Of a stretch of 64,000 nt of DNA, positions 18,505 through 27,861 are shown piece after piece. Under the pieces are notes generated by a model. It was given only the letters and a program-made list of their open reading frames with translations. It was not told the origin of the DNA and made no database searches. A program made the position numbers and the translations under genes. This DNA is from Burkholderiales bacterium (GTDB lineage: Bacteria; Pseudomonadota; Gammaproteobacteria; Burkholderiales; Casimicrobiaceae). The stretch lies in assembly GCA_015075645.1 (NCBI GenBank), contig JABTUF010000002.1:496001-560000 (forward strand), given 5' to 3'. Position 1 is the stretch's first letter, and each line of letters begins with the position of its first letter.

Positions 18505-19427
18505 CCGTGCGCGGCATGCCCGCTCCGGGCGGGCGAAGCGCGCGCCAGGGCCTGGTCGTCGCCGCCTGGCGCCGCCGGTACGCGGTTCGCCCGGACGGCG
18601 GCGGCGACGCCGTCGAATGCGTGCTCAAGGGTCGCCGCACGGTGGTCGCCTGCGGCGATCGCGTGACCTTCGAGCATGCCGCAGGCGGCGACGCGATCGT
18701 GTCGGTCGAGCCGCGGACCTCGCTCCTCTACCGCTCCGACGCCTTCCGCGAGAAGGTGCTCGCCGCGAACGCGACGCAGGTCATCGGCGTGGTCGCGCCC
18801 GACGTCGCCGTCGACGAGAACCTGCTCAACCGCTGGATCGTCGCTTCCGAACTCGAGTCCTGCCGTTTCGTGCTGTGCGCGAACAAGGACGACCTCCCGG
18901 GCTTCGACGCGCTGTGCGAGCGCCTCGCACCGTACCGCTCGCTGGGCTACGCGGTCGTCGAATGCTCCGCCGTGCGGTCGGTGGCCGCGCTCGAAGTCGC
19001 GCTCGCTGGCCATCGCAGCGTGCTGATCGGGCAGTCCGGCATGGGCAAGTCGACGCTCTTGAACGCGCTCGTGCCGCATGCGGATGCGCGCACCGGGACG
19101 GTGTCGGCCGCGCTCGGCGGCGGCCGGCACACGACCACCGAGACCGTCCTCCACCCGTTGAACGCGGACGCATCGTCGTGGATCGTCGATTCGCCCGGCA
19201 TGAAGGTGTTCGGGCTCGCGCATGCCGATCCGGACGCGCTGGCGCCGGCGTTCGTCGAGATGCGCCCGCTCATCGGCGCCTGCCGCTTTCGCGACTGCCG
19301 CCACGACCGCGAACCGGGATGCGCGGTCCGCGCGGCGGTCGACGAGGGTCGGATCGCGCCGCAGCGCCTCGCGCTCCTCCACGCCCTGCGCGACGAGGCC
19401 CTGCACGCCCGCGACCCCGCGCGTTGA
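18501..19427 (+). CDS. rsgA: Ribosome small subunit-dependent GTPase A
   Basis: A 308-residue circularly permuted GTPase assisting 30S subunit maturation. It has an N-terminal OB fold (about residues 12-75), a permuted G domain with NKDD (G4) before the P loop GQSGMGKST (G1), then TTET and DSPGM (G3). A C-terminal zinc knuckle follows (CRFRDCRHDREPGC). The ATG at 18501 overlaps the phhB stop, and an alternative internal Met is six codons on. It is the last gene of the coupled M48-cytochrome-phhB-rsgA run. Confidence 0.93.
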   Translation: MTVRGMPAPGGRSARQGLVVAAWRRRYAVRPDGGGDAVECVLKGRRTVVACGDRVTFEHAAGGDAIVSVEPRTSLLYRSDAFREKVLAANATQVIGVVAPDVAVDENLLNRWIVASELESCRFVLCANKDDLPGFDALCERLAPYRSLGYAVVECSAVRSVAALEVALAGHRSVLIGQSGMGKSTLLNALVPHADARTGTVSAALGGGRHTTTETVLHPLNADASSWIVDSPGMKVFGLAHADPDALAPAFVEMRPLIGACRFRDCRHDREPGCAVRAAVDEGRIAPQRLALLHALRDEALHARDPAR

Positions 19428-19433
19428 GACGAC

Positions 19434-19472
19434 ACCCGCCAGGCAGATGGCGCAGCTCCGGCGCGGGCGGGT
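19434..19472. terminator. Inverted repeat between rsgA and the CobD-like gene
   Basis: ACCCGCC (19434-19440) and GGCGGGT (19466-19472) can pair to a 7-bp stem between two convergent genes. It has a large loop and no T tract, so it is a weak bidirectional terminator candidate. Confidence 0.3.
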
Positions 19473-20434
19473 TACGGGAGCAGGTTCGCGATGGTGACGA
19501 GCAGGATCACCGCGAGCCAGAGGACGAGCGCGCGCCAGACGAGGCCCACCGCGGACGGCAGGATTTCGGGCTCGACCGCCTCGCCGATGCCGAGTTCGGG
19601 ACGCCACTCCGGCGCGCCCGCGGGCCGCGGCAGCGGACCGCCGAGCACCACGCCCAACGCGCCCGCGCCGCTCGCGAGGACGATGCCCATCGCGCGACCG
19701 CCCTCCTCGCGCGCCCAGGCGGCGGCCTGCGAACGCCAGCTCGCCACCGCATCCTCGAAGTCGCCCACTGCCGCGAACGCGATCGCCGTGAGGCGCGCGG
19801 GGATCCAGTCGAGCGCGTCGAGCAGGCGCCGCGCCGGCCGGCCGAAGGTCTCGCGCTCGCGCGCGGGCGGCGCCACGTCCTCGCCGCGCACGAGCGGCGC
19901 CCACTCCTGCGCGAGCCTGGCCGCGGACCGGTAGAGCACCGCGCCGACCGGCCCCGGCAGCACGGTGAACCAGAACAGCACCGCGAAGACCTGCCGATAC
20001 GCATCGGCGAGGCCGCGCTCGATCGCGAGCCGCGCGACATCTCCCGAGCCGAGCTCGGTGGACACGCGCCCGCGCCACGCGCCGAGCGCCCGTCGCGCCG
20101 CGGCGAGGTCGTTCTCCCGGAACGCCGCGACGATGGCCGACACCGCGTGGCTGAAGCGGCGAAAGCCCATCAGCGCATAGAGCACGGCAACGTTGAGCGC
20201 GAGCGAAGCGAGCGGATGGAGCGCATCGAGCGCCCACCACGCGAGCCCGACCACGACGAGCGGCGGCACGATCGCGATCGCCGCGGCGACCACGCCCTGC
20301 GCCGTCGTGCCGCCGTTGTAGTCGCGCTCGATCCGGTGCGCCCTCCGCACGAACGCGCGCTCGAGCGCCGCACGCCAATCCGGCGCGCGCCACTGCTCGA
20401 GTCCGAGCGCGGCGAGGATGGCGAGGAGGTTCAC
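19472..20434 (-). CDS. CobD/CbiB-family membrane protein (AmpE-like)
   Basis: A 320-residue membrane protein resembling the CobD/CbiB and AmpE families. Hydrophobic spans occur near residues 50-75 and 78-92, around 150-175 and at the C terminus ([23 protein letters not shown]). In many betaproteobacteria such a gene sits beside rsgA without other cobalamin genes, so a cobalamin role is doubtful. No cobalamin gene is seen here. It lies 13 bases after the acetoacetyl-CoA synthetase stop on the same strand. Confidence 0.7.
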   Translation of the reverse strand: MNLLAILAALGLEQWRAPDWRAALERAFVRRAHRIERDYNGGTTAQGVVAAAIAIVPPLVVVGLAWWALDALHPLASLALNVAVLYALMGFRRFSHAVSAIVAAFRENDLAAARRALGAWRGRVSTELGSGDVARLAIERGLADAYRQVFAVLFWFTVLPGPVGAVLYRSAARLAQEWAPLVRGEDVAPPARERETFGRPARRLLDALDWIPARLTAIAFAAVGDFEDAVASWRSQAAAWAREEGGRAMGIVLASGAGALGVVLGGPLPRPAGAPEWRPELGIGEAVEPEILPSAVGLVWRALVLWLAVILLVTIANLLP

Positions 20435-20447
20435 GCGGCGGCGCCCG

Positions 20448-22442
20448 CTACGTCTTCAGTTCCGGCCGGTCGCGGTACTGCTCGAGCGCCTCGGGATTCG
20501 CCAGCGCATCGAGGTTCTTGACCGGCCGGCCGTGCACGACGTTGCGCACGGCGAGTTCGACGATCTTGTTGCTCTTGGTCCGCGGGATGTCGGTGACCTG
20601 CACGACCTTCGCCGGCACGTGGCGCGGCGTCGTGTTGACGCGGATGTGCTTCTGGATGCGGTCGATGAGCGCGGCGTCGAGCACGAGGCCCTCGCGCAGC
20701 TTCACGAAGAGCACGACGCGCACGTCGCCGATCTCGCCGGGCGGCCAGTCCTGGCCGATGACGAGGCTCTCCTCGACCTCGTCCAGCTGCTCGACCTGCC
20801 GGTAGATCTCGGCCGTGCCGATGCGCACGCCGCCCGGATTGAGCGTCGCGTCGGAGCGCCCGTGGATGATCGCGCCGCCGTGCGCCGTGATCTCCGTGTA
20901 GTCGCCGTGGCACCACACGCCCGGGAAGCGCTCGTAGTACGCGGCGCGGTACTTCGCGCCGCCGGGATCGTTCCAGAAACCGATCGGCATCGACGGAAAC
21001 GGCTTCGTGCAGACGAGTTCGCCGCGCTCGCCGCGGCCCGGAGGCACCGGATGGCCCTCCTCGTCGTAGACGTCGACCGCCATGCCGAGCGACGGGCACT
21101 GGATCTCGCCGCGCCACACCGGCAGCGTCGGGTTGCCGAGCACGAAGCAGCTCACGATGTCGGTGCCGCCCGAGATCGAGGAGAGCGCGAGGTCGTCCTT
21201 CACCGCCTGGTAGACGTAGTCGAAGGACTCGGGCGCGAGCGGGCTGCCGGTCGACAGCATCGTGCGCAGCGTCGCGAGCGCGTAGTCCTTGCGCGGAACG
21301 AGGGCGATCTTGCGCAACGCGTCGATGTACTTGGCCGACGTGCCGAAGTGCGTCATGCGCTCCTCGTCGGCGTAGTCCCACAGGATCCTCCCGGCGCGCA
21401 CGAACGGCGACCCGTCGTAGAGGAGGAGCGTCGCGCCGGAAGCGAGGCCCGACACGAGCCAGTTCCACATCATCCAGCCGCAGGTCGTGTAGTAGAACAG
21501 GCGGTCGCCGCGCTTGACGTCGCAGTGCAGCCGGTGCTCCTTCACGTGCTGCAGCAGCGTCCCGCCCGCGCCGTGCACGATGCACTTGGGCACGCCGGTC
21601 GTGCCCGACGAGTACAGGATGTAGAGCGGATGCGCGAACGGGAGTTCCGCGTAGACGATCGGCCCCGCCGCGAACGGCGCGAGGAAATCGTTCCAGGCGA
21701 CGCCGCCGCGCAGCTTCGAGAGATCGCCCGACCCGGCGTCGCCGCCGAGGTAGGGCACGACGACGACGCGCTCGACGCTCGGGAGCTTCGCCACGATCTC
21801 GGCGACCTTGTCCGCGATCGGGATCGCCTTGCCGTTGTACCAGTAGCCGTCGACGGTCACGACCACCTTCGGCTCGATCTGGCCGAAGCGGTCGAGCACG
21901 CCCTGCACGCCGAAGTCCGGGGAGCACGACGACCAGATCGCGCCGAGCGACGCGCCAGCCAGCATCGCGGCGACCGTCTCCGGGAGGTTCGGCATCATCG
22001 CCGCGATGCGATCGCCCGGCCCGACGCCGGCTCCCGCCAGCGCCTGCTGGACGCGCGACACCGCCTGGTGGAGCGCGGCGTGCGACCAGCGCGCGCGCGC
22101 CTTGTCCTCGCCGCGGAACACCAGCGCGTCGCTCGTGTCGTCGCGCGCCCGGCGCTCGAGGAGGTTGCGGGCGAAGTTGAGCGTCGCGTCGGGGAAGAAG
22201 CGCGCGCCGGGCATCTGGTCGCGATCGACCACGACGCGGCTCCCCGCATCGCCGAGCATGGCCGCGTCGTCCCAGACCTCGCGCCAGAACGGCTCGGGCG
22301 AATCGATCGACCAGCGCCACAGCGCGGCGTAGTCGGCGAAGCGCACCCCGTGATGCGCCTCAGAGCGCCGCGTGAACGCGGTGATGAGCGCATCAGCGAC
22401 TCGTCCGGGCGTCGGGGTCCACAGCGGCGTGCTGGTCGGCAT
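20448..22442 (-). CDS. Acetoacetate--CoA ligase
   Basis: A 664-residue ANL-superfamily enzyme activating acetoacetate with ATP and CoA. Motifs are [16 protein letters not shown] (P loop), [17 protein letters not shown] and [20 protein letters not shown], with the catalytic lysine in [13 protein letters not shown]. The N terminus ([19 protein letters not shown]) and [14 protein letters not shown] are specific to acetoacetyl-CoA synthetases rather than acetate ligases. It is used in ketone-body or PHB turnover, and a PhaM-like gene at 56.7 kb makes PHB metabolism plausible. It is cotranscribed after the thioesterase gene (10-base gap). Confidence 0.92.
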   Translation of the reverse strand: MPTSTPLWTPTPGRVADALITAFTRRSEAHHGVRFADYAALWRWSIDSPEPFWREVWDDAAMLGDAGSRVVVDRDQMPGARFFPDATLNFARNLLERRARDDTSDALVFRGEDKARARWSHAALHQAVSRVQQALAGAGVGPGDRIAAMMPNLPETVAAMLAGASLGAIWSSCSPDFGVQGVLDRFGQIEPKVVVTVDGYWYNGKAIPIADKVAEIVAKLPSVERVVVVPYLGGDAGSGDLSKLRGGVAWNDFLAPFAAGPIVYAELPFAHPLYILYSSGTTGVPKCIVHGAGGTLLQHVKEHRLHCDVKRGDRLFYYTTCGWMMWNWLVSGLASGATLLLYDGSPFVRAGRILWDYADEERMTHFGTSAKYIDALRKIALVPRKDYALATLRTMLSTGSPLAPESFDYVYQAVKDDLALSSISGGTDIVSCFVLGNPTLPVWRGEIQCPSLGMAVDVYDEEGHPVPPGRGERGELVCTKPFPSMPIGFWNDPGGAKYRAAYYERFPGVWCHGDYTEITAHGGAIIHGRSDATLNPGGVRIGTAEIYRQVEQLDEVEESLVIGQDWPPGEIGDVRVVLFVKLREGLVLDAALIDRIQKHIRVNTTPRHVPAKVVQVTDIPRTKSNKIVELAVRNVVHGRPVKNLDALANPEALEQYRDRPELKT

Positions 22443-22452
22443 CGGAAGACGC

Positions 22453-22881
22453 TCAGGTGGCCGCGGGCTCGCGCGCGAGCGCGGCGATTCGCGCAGGCAG
22501 CGGTACCGATCGGCCGCTCGCGAGATCGATCCAGACGATCTTCGCGGCGCCCTCCGCGGCTCGAACGCCCGCGCAGTCGAGTTCGTAGCGGCTCGCGATC
22601 GACGAGCGGCCCGGCTCGCCCAGGTACATCCGCACCTCGACCTCGCCCGGATAGACGAGCGGCACGAGGAAGGTGCAGCTCGCGTTCACGATCACCGGGC
22701 CGGTGCCTTCGCGGTAGTCGCCCGCCTGCGCGAACACCCACTCGATGCGCGTCTGCTCCATGAAGCGGAAGTAGACGGTGTTGTTCACGTGACCGAGCGC
22801 GTCCATGTCGCCCCAGCGGATCGGCTGGCGCGAGGTGTGGACGAGGGAACGCGGCGCGGACACGGTCGCAACGAGTCGCAT
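22453..22881 (-). CDS. Acyl-CoA thioesterase (4HBT hotdog family)
   Basis: A 142-residue single-hotdog thioesterase of the YbgC/4-hydroxybenzoyl-CoA type. The motif [23 protein letters not shown] holds the catalytic Asp in WGDMD and the typical HVNN. It hydrolyses acyl-CoA esters. The start is ATG 22881, as a longer frame upstream has no family match. It is first in an operon with acetoacetate-CoA ligase and the CobD-like gene, and divergent from ETF-QO. Confidence 0.87.
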   Translation of the reverse strand: MRLVATVSAPRSLVHTSRQPIRWGDMDALGHVNNTVYFRFMEQTRIEWVFAQAGDYREGTGPVIVNASCTFLVPLVYPGEVEVRMYLGEPGRSSIASRYELDCAGVRAAEGAAKIVWIDLASGRSVPLPARIAALAREPAAT

Positions 22882-22901
22882 GGAGCGGCGGCAACCGCCA
22901 T

Positions 22902-22907
22902 TATAAT
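22902..22907 (+). promoter_or_regulatory. Perfect -10 (TATAAT) for ETF-QO
   Basis: TATAAT stands 69 bases before the ETF-QO ATG in the gap divergent from the thioesterase. No recognisable TTGACA-like -35 is at 16-18 bases. Confidence 0.45.
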
Positions 22908-22975
22908 TCCGCTCTCCCCCTTCGGCCCGCGCAACCGACTTCCGGCGCGCGGACACCCTCGCGAGGCCCGACGCC

Positions 22976-24634
22976 ATGACGCGCGAATCGATGGACTACG
23001 ACGTGGTGATCGTCGGCGGCGGCCCGGCGGGTCTCGCCGCGGCGATCCGCCTGAAGCAGCTCGCCGCGTCCGCCGGACGCGAGGCGTCGGTCTGCGTCCT
23101 CGAGAAGGGCTCGGAGATCGGCGCCCACATCCTCTCCGGAGCGGTGATCGACCCGCGCGCGCTCGCCGAACTCGTCCCCGACTGGCAGGCGCAGGGCGCG
23201 CCGCTCGACACGCCGGTCACCGACGACCGCTTCCTGATCCTCACCGCGGACAAGGCGTACCGCATTCCGGCCTGGGCGATGCCGAAGACGATGGACAACC
23301 ACGGCAACGTCATCGCGAGCCTCGGCAACCTGTGCAAGTGGCTCGGGGCGAAGGCCGAGGAACTCGGCGTCGAGATCTATCCCGGGTTCGCCGCCGCCGA
23401 AGTGCTCCACGACGACCGGGGCGCGGTCGCCGGAGTCGCGACCGGCGACATGGGCATCGCGAAGGACGGCTCGCACAAGCCGGACTACCAGCAGGGCATG
23501 GAACTGCGCGCGAAGTACACGCTCTTCGCCGAAGGCTGCCGCGGATCGCTGTCGCAGGAGATGATGAAACGGTTCAACCTGCGCGACGGCGTCGATCCGC
23601 AGAAGTACGGCATCGGCCTGAAGGAACTCTGGCAGGTCGATCCCTCGAAGCACCGCAAGGGCCTCGTCGTGCACAGCCAGGGCTGGCCGCTCGACGCCCG
23701 CACCGGCGGCGGCTCGTTCCTCTACCACTTCGGCGACGGCCTCGTGTACGTCGGCTTCGTCGTGCACCTCAACTACGAGAACCCGCACCTCTCGCCGTTC
23801 GACGAGTTCCAGCGCTTCAAGACGCACCCGGCGATCCGCGACACCTTCGCCGGCGGCAAGCGCCTCGCCTACGGCGCGCGCGCGATCTCCGAGGGCGGGC
23901 TGCAGTCGGTGCCGAAGCTCGCGTTTCCCGGCGGCGCGCTCGTCGGCGACGCGGCGGGGTTCCTCAACGTGCCGCGCATCAAGGGCACGCACAACGCGAT
24001 GAAGTCGGGGATGCTCGCGGCCGAAGCGGCGTTCGCGGCGCTCGGCGCGGGCCGGAGCCACGACGAACTCGCGGACTACGACGCCGGGTGGCGGAAGTCC
24101 TGGATCCACGACGACCTGTGGAAGGTCCGCAACGTGAAGCCGGGGCTGCGCTGGGGCACGTGGCTCGGTTCGCTGCACGGCGGCTTCCACATGTGGATGA
24201 ACGACCTCGGACTGGGCAAGCTCGTGCCCTGGACGCTGCGCCACGGCAAGCCCGACTGCGCGTCGCTGAAGCCCGCCGCGCAGATGCCGCGCATCGAGTA
24301 TCCGAAACCCGACGGCACGCTGACCTTCGACAAGCTCTCGTCGGTGTTCCTGTCGAACACCAACCACGAGGAGGACCAGCCGTCGCACCTCAGGCTGCGC
24401 GACCCGGCGATTCCGGTCGCGGTCAACCTCGCCGTGTACGACGGACCGGAGCAGCGATACTGCCCCGCGGGCGTCTACGAGTTCGTCGCGAACGAAGGCG
24501 GGGCGGGCAAGCGCCTGCAGATCAACGCGCAGAACTGCGTGCACTGCAAGACCTGCGACATCAAGGACCCGCGCCAGAACATCCACTGGGTCGTGCCCGA
24601 AGGGGGCGGCGGGCCGAACTACCCGGGAATGTAG
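22976..24634 (+). CDS. Electron transfer flavoprotein-ubiquinone oxidoreductase
   Basis: A 552-residue ETF dehydrogenase passing electrons from reduced ETF to ubiquinone at the inner membrane. The N-terminal FAD motif is VVIVGGGPAGLAAAIRLKQL. The C-terminal 4Fe-4S motif is NAQNCVHCKTCDIKDP, with further conserved Cys upstream. The membrane-dipping segment is in the centre (GGFHMWMNDLGLGK). The length matches bacterial ETF-QO. It works with EtfA/EtfB and the acyl-CoA dehydrogenase encoded about 7-10 kb away. An in-frame ATG five codons on (MDYDVVIVGGG) is an alternative start. Confidence 0.94.
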   Translation: MTRESMDYDVVIVGGGPAGLAAAIRLKQLAASAGREASVCVLEKGSEIGAHILSGAVIDPRALAELVPDWQAQGAPLDTPVTDDRFLILTADKAYRIPAWAMPKTMDNHGNVIASLGNLCKWLGAKAEELGVEIYPGFAAAEVLHDDRGAVAGVATGDMGIAKDGSHKPDYQQGMELRAKYTLFAEGCRGSLSQEMMKRFNLRDGVDPQKYGIGLKELWQVDPSKHRKGLVVHSQGWPLDARTGGGSFLYHFGDGLVYVGFVVHLNYENPHLSPFDEFQRFKTHPAIRDTFAGGKRLAYGARAISEGGLQSVPKLAFPGGALVGDAAGFLNVPRIKGTHNAMKSGMLAAEAAFAALGAGRSHDELADYDAGWRKSWIHDDLWKVRNVKPGLRWGTWLGSLHGGFHMWMNDLGLGKLVPWTLRHGKPDCASLKPAAQMPRIEYPKPDGTLTFDKLSSVFLSNTNHEEDQPSHLRLRDPAIPVAVNLAVYDGPEQRYCPAGVYEFVANEGGAGKRLQINAQNCVHCKTCDIKDPRQNIHWVVPEGGGGPNYPGM

Positions 24635-24652
24635 CCGCGCCCGTCGGCGCCT

Positions 24653-25630
24653 TCATGCCCGACGCGGCGTCGCGGCCGATTCGGCCGCCGGCCACAGCCA
24701 CGCCGCACCGCGCACGCCGCTCGAATCGCCGTGGCGATTGCGCACGAGCCTCGTGTCGACCCGATCGGAGAACACCCACGGCCCCCACAGCCGCGGAACG
24801 CTGGCGTAGAGCCGTCCGAGGTTCGAGAGGCCCCCGCCCAGCACGATCACGTCGGGATCGACGAGGTTGATCACGTGCGCGAGCGCGCGGGCGAGGCGTT
24901 CCTCGTAGCGCAGGAGCGTCGCCTCGCAGGACCGGTCGCCCGCCGCCGCGCCCGCGAGGATCGCCTCCGGCGTCGCTTCGGTGAGCGTGGCCGCGCGATG
25001 GTCGCGGACCATGCCCGGGCCCGACAGGAAGGTCTCGATGCAACCGGAGCGTCCGCAGAAGCACGTCGCGCCCGGCCGCTCGTCGTCGCGCGGCCAGGGC
25101 AGCGGGTTGTGGCCCCACTCGCCGGCGATGCCGTTCGGGCCGTCGAGCGCGCGGCCGCGCACCACGATGCCGGCGCCCACGCCGGTACCGAGGATCACGC
25201 CGAACACGACCTCCGCACCCTCGCCGGCACCATCGGTCGCCTCCGAGAGCGCGAAGCAGTTCGCGTCGTTGGTCACCCGGACCTCCCGGGCGAGGCGCGA
25301 GGACAGGTCCTCGCGGATCGGCCGGCCGTTGAGGCACACGGAATTGGCGCCGCGCAGGAGTCCGCTCGCCCGCGAGATCGATCCAGGCGTGCCGACGCCC
25401 ACGCTCGCGCGTTCGCCCAGCGCCCGCTCGGCATCGCGCACGAGCGCCGCGATCGCGTCCAGCGTGGCGCCGTAGTCGCCCTGCGGCGTGGGTACGCGAT
25501 GGCGCAACCGCTCGCGCCCGTGGCGGTCGAGCGCGATCGCCTCGATCTTGGTCCCGCCGAGGTCGACCCCGACGCGATAACCGGATGGGCCCGCTCCTTC
25601 GTCCGCGGCAGGCTGGTCGCGATGCGCCAT
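24653..25630 (-). CDS. ROK family sugar kinase (fructokinase/glucokinase-like)
   Basis: A 325-residue ROK kinase. The ATP motif is GVDLGGTKIEAIALD. The catalytic Asp is in VTNDANCFALSEA. The ROK zinc site is GEWGHNPLPWP followed by CFCGRSGCIETFLSG (three Cys and one His). The resemblance is closest to Mak-type manno(fructo)kinases and NagC-like kinases without an HTH. It phosphorylates a hexose in the cytoplasm. It is divergent from the ABC importer, so a link to sugar uptake is possible but not shown. It converges with ETF-QO. Confidence 0.88.
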   Translation of the reverse strand: MAHRDQPAADEGAGPSGYRVGVDLGGTKIEAIALDRHGRERLRHRVPTPQGDYGATLDAIAALVRDAERALGERASVGVGTPGSISRASGLLRGANSVCLNGRPIREDLSSRLAREVRVTNDANCFALSEATDGAGEGAEVVFGVILGTGVGAGIVVRGRALDGPNGIAGEWGHNPLPWPRDDERPGATCFCGRSGCIETFLSGPGMVRDHRAATLTEATPEAILAGAAAGDRSCEATLLRYEERLARALAHVINLVDPDVIVLGGGLSNLGRLYASVPRLWGPWVFSDRVDTRLVRNRHGDSSGVRGAAWLWPAAESAATPRRA

Positions 25631-25722
25631 CCGCCGATCATAGCCGCACCCGTGTCGCGAACGGTTGCGCGCGGCTGGCCCATGGCCGAAGATGGCGGTT
25701 TCATCCTCCGGGGATCCCGTCC

Positions 25723-26733
25723 ATGCGCCCGTTCCGTCTCGCCGTCGCCCTCGTCGCGTTCGCCGCGCCGCCCGCCTTCGCGCAGCTCAACGTGATCTGT
25801 CCGGTGCAGGCGGAGTGGTGCAACCTCGCCGCCACCGAGTTCGAGAAGGAGACCGGGATCAAGGTCTCGATGACGCTCAAGGGTTCGGGCGAGGCGTTCG
25901 CGCAGATTTCGGCCGAGCGCGCGAACCCGAAGCTCGACCTCTGGTACGGCGGCACCGGCGACCCGCACCTGCAGGCCGCCGAGCAAGGGCTGACGGACGA
26001 GTACCGTTCGGCGCGGCTCGCCGAACTGCAACCGTGGGCGCGCAAGCAGGCCGAGGCGTCGAAGTTCCGCACCGTCGGCATCTACCTCGGGATGCTCGGC
26101 TTCGGCTACAACACCGAACTCCTCGCGAAGAAGAAGGTCGCCGCGCCGGCCTGCTGGCGCGACCTGGTGAAGCCGGAGTTCAAGGGCGAGGTGCAGATGG
26201 CGAACCCGAACGCGTCGGGCACCGCCTACACGATGATCGCGACGATCGTGCAGCTGATGGGCGAGGAGGCCGCCTTCAACTACCTGAAGGCGCTGCACAT
26301 GAACATCAACCAGTACCCGCGCTCGGGAGTCGCGCCGGTCAAGGCGGTGGCGCGCGGCGAGACGACGGTGTCGATCTCGTTCATCCACGACGTCGTGACC
26401 GAGGCGCAGGCCGGCTTTCCGGTGAAGGCGGCCGCGCCCTGCGAGGGCACCGGCTACGAGATCGGCTCGATGTCGATCGTCAAGGGCGCGCGCAACCTCG
26501 ACAACGCGAAGAAGTTCTACGACTGGGCGCTGACGCCGAAGGCGCAGGCGCTGGGCGCGAAGGCGAAGCAGTTCCAGCTTCCGTCGAACGTCGCGACGCC
26601 GGTGTCGCCGCTCTCGCCGAAGACCGCGGACGTCAAGCTCATCGACTACGACTTCGCGAAGTACGGGACCTCCGCCGAGCGCAAGCGCCTGCTCGAGCGC
26701 TGGGACCGCGAGGTCGGCTCGATCGCCCGGTAG
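25723..26733 (+). CDS. ABC transporter periplasmic binding protein 1
   Basis: A 336-residue secreted binding protein of the AfuA/FbpA-like group (family 1). The signal peptide is MRPFRLAVALVAFAAPPAFA, cut before QLNVIC. Conserved stretches are YGGTGDPHLQAAEQGL, MANPNASGTAYTMIAT, ARGETTVSISF and CEGTGYEIGSMSIVKGARN. It has a Cys pair in CPVQAEWC near the mature N terminus that recurs in its paralogue, suggesting a disulfide. The ligand could be ferric ion, a sugar phosphate or a phosphonate. It is first in the importer operon. Confidence 0.88.
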   Translation: MRPFRLAVALVAFAAPPAFAQLNVICPVQAEWCNLAATEFEKETGIKVSMTLKGSGEAFAQISAERANPKLDLWYGGTGDPHLQAAEQGLTDEYRSARLAELQPWARKQAEASKFRTVGIYLGMLGFGYNTELLAKKKVAAPACWRDLVKPEFKGEVQMANPNASGTAYTMIATIVQLMGEEAAFNYLKALHMNINQYPRSGVAPVKAVARGETTVSISFIHDVVTEAQAGFPVKAAAPCEGTGYEIGSMSIVKGARNLDNAKKFYDWALTPKAQALGAKAKQFQLPSNVATPVSPLSPKTADVKLIDYDFAKYGTSAERKRLLERWDREVGSIAR

Positions 26734-26766
26734 TCGAATCCCCCGCGCCCGCCTCCGGAGCCTCCG

Positions 26767-27786
26767 ATGATCCGTCGCCTCGCGCTGGCCGCGCTCGCCG
26801 CGGCCCTGTCCCCGTTCGCGCTCGCGCAGGGGAGCCTCAACCTCTACTGCAGTTCGCCCAACACCGCGTGGTGCCAGGGCATGGCGGTCGGCTTCGAGAA
26901 GGCGACCGGCACCAAGGTCGCGGTCATCCAGAAGGCCACCGGCGAGATGCTCGCGCAGATCAAGGCCGAGCGCGACAACCCGAAGGGCGACATCTGGTGG
27001 GCCGGGCCGGGCGACAGCTACCTGCAGGCCGCCGAGGAGGGCCTTCTCGACGAATACCGATCGCCGAACGTCGCGCAACTCTACCCGTGGGCCCAGCGCA
27101 TCACCGAGGTGTCGAAGGGGCGCGTCTCCGGGGTCTACGGCGGCATCATCGCGCTGGGCTACAACACCGAGGTCGTCGCGAAGCGCAACCTGCCGGTCCC
27201 CGCATGCTGGAAGGACCTCGTCGACCCGCGCCTCAAGGGCGAAATCATGTTCGGCAACCCGAATTCCTCGGGCACCGCCTACCTGATGCTCGCGACGCTC
27301 GTGCAGGTGATGGGCGAGGCGCAGGCGTTCGACTACCTGCGCCGCGTGCATCCGAACGTCAACCAGTACGCACGCTCCGGCATCGGCCCGATGACCGCGG
27401 TCACGCGCGGCGAGACCGCGATCGGCAGCACGGTGCTGCATGGCGTCATCAACGAGATCGTGCGCGGGTATCCGGTGCTGCCGGTCCTGCCCTGCGAAGG
27501 CGTCGGCTACGAGATCGGGTCGACGGCGATCATCAAGGGCACGCGCAACCCGGAGGCAGCGCGCAAGTTCGTCGACTTCGCGTTGTCGGCGGCCGGCCAG
27601 CAGATCGGCCTCGACGTGAAGGAGTACGCGATCCCGACCCACCGCGGCGTCGCGCTCCCGCCGCAGGTGCCGAAGCTCACCGACATCAAGGTGATCGACT
27701 ACGACTTCGCGAAATTCGGCTCGTCCGCCGAGCGGCGCCGCCTGCTCGAGCGCTGGGAGAAGGAAATCAACTCCCTTCCGCGATAG
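26767..27786 (+). CDS. ABC transporter periplasmic binding protein 2 (paralogue)
   Basis: A 339-residue tandem paralogue of the preceding gene. The signal peptide is MIRRLALAALAAALSPFALA. It has the same framework (CSSPNTAWC, WAGPGDSYLQAAEEGL, NPNSSGTAYLMLAT, CEGVGYEIGSTAIIKGTRN) and an almost identical C terminus (DYDFAKFGSSAERRRLLERW against DYDFAKYGTSAERKRLLERW). Divergence in the ligand loops suggests a related but different ligand, or different affinity, for the same permease. It follows 33 bases after the first copy. Confidence 0.88.
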   Translation: MIRRLALAALAAALSPFALAQGSLNLYCSSPNTAWCQGMAVGFEKATGTKVAVIQKATGEMLAQIKAERDNPKGDIWWAGPGDSYLQAAEEGLLDEYRSPNVAQLYPWAQRITEVSKGRVSGVYGGIIALGYNTEVVAKRNLPVPACWKDLVDPRLKGEIMFGNPNSSGTAYLMLATLVQVMGEAQAFDYLRRVHPNVNQYARSGIGPMTAVTRGETAIGSTVLHGVINEIVRGYPVLPVLPCEGVGYEIGSTAIIKGTRNPEAARKFVDFALSAAGQQIGLDVKEYAIPTHRGVALPPQVPKLTDIKVIDYDFAKFGSSAERRRLLERWEKEINSLPR

Positions 27787-27861
27787 GCGCGGGACGTGCG
27801 ACCGCCGCTGCCGTGCGAGCGCGTTGTCGGGCGCGCATCCGACGGCCGAGGGTCCTGATCC

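Noticed and set aside
19472..20434. Calling the CobD/CbiB-like gene a true cobalamin biosynthesis enzyme
   Set aside because: No other cobalamin gene is present, and the similarity is shared with AmpE-type membrane proteins.
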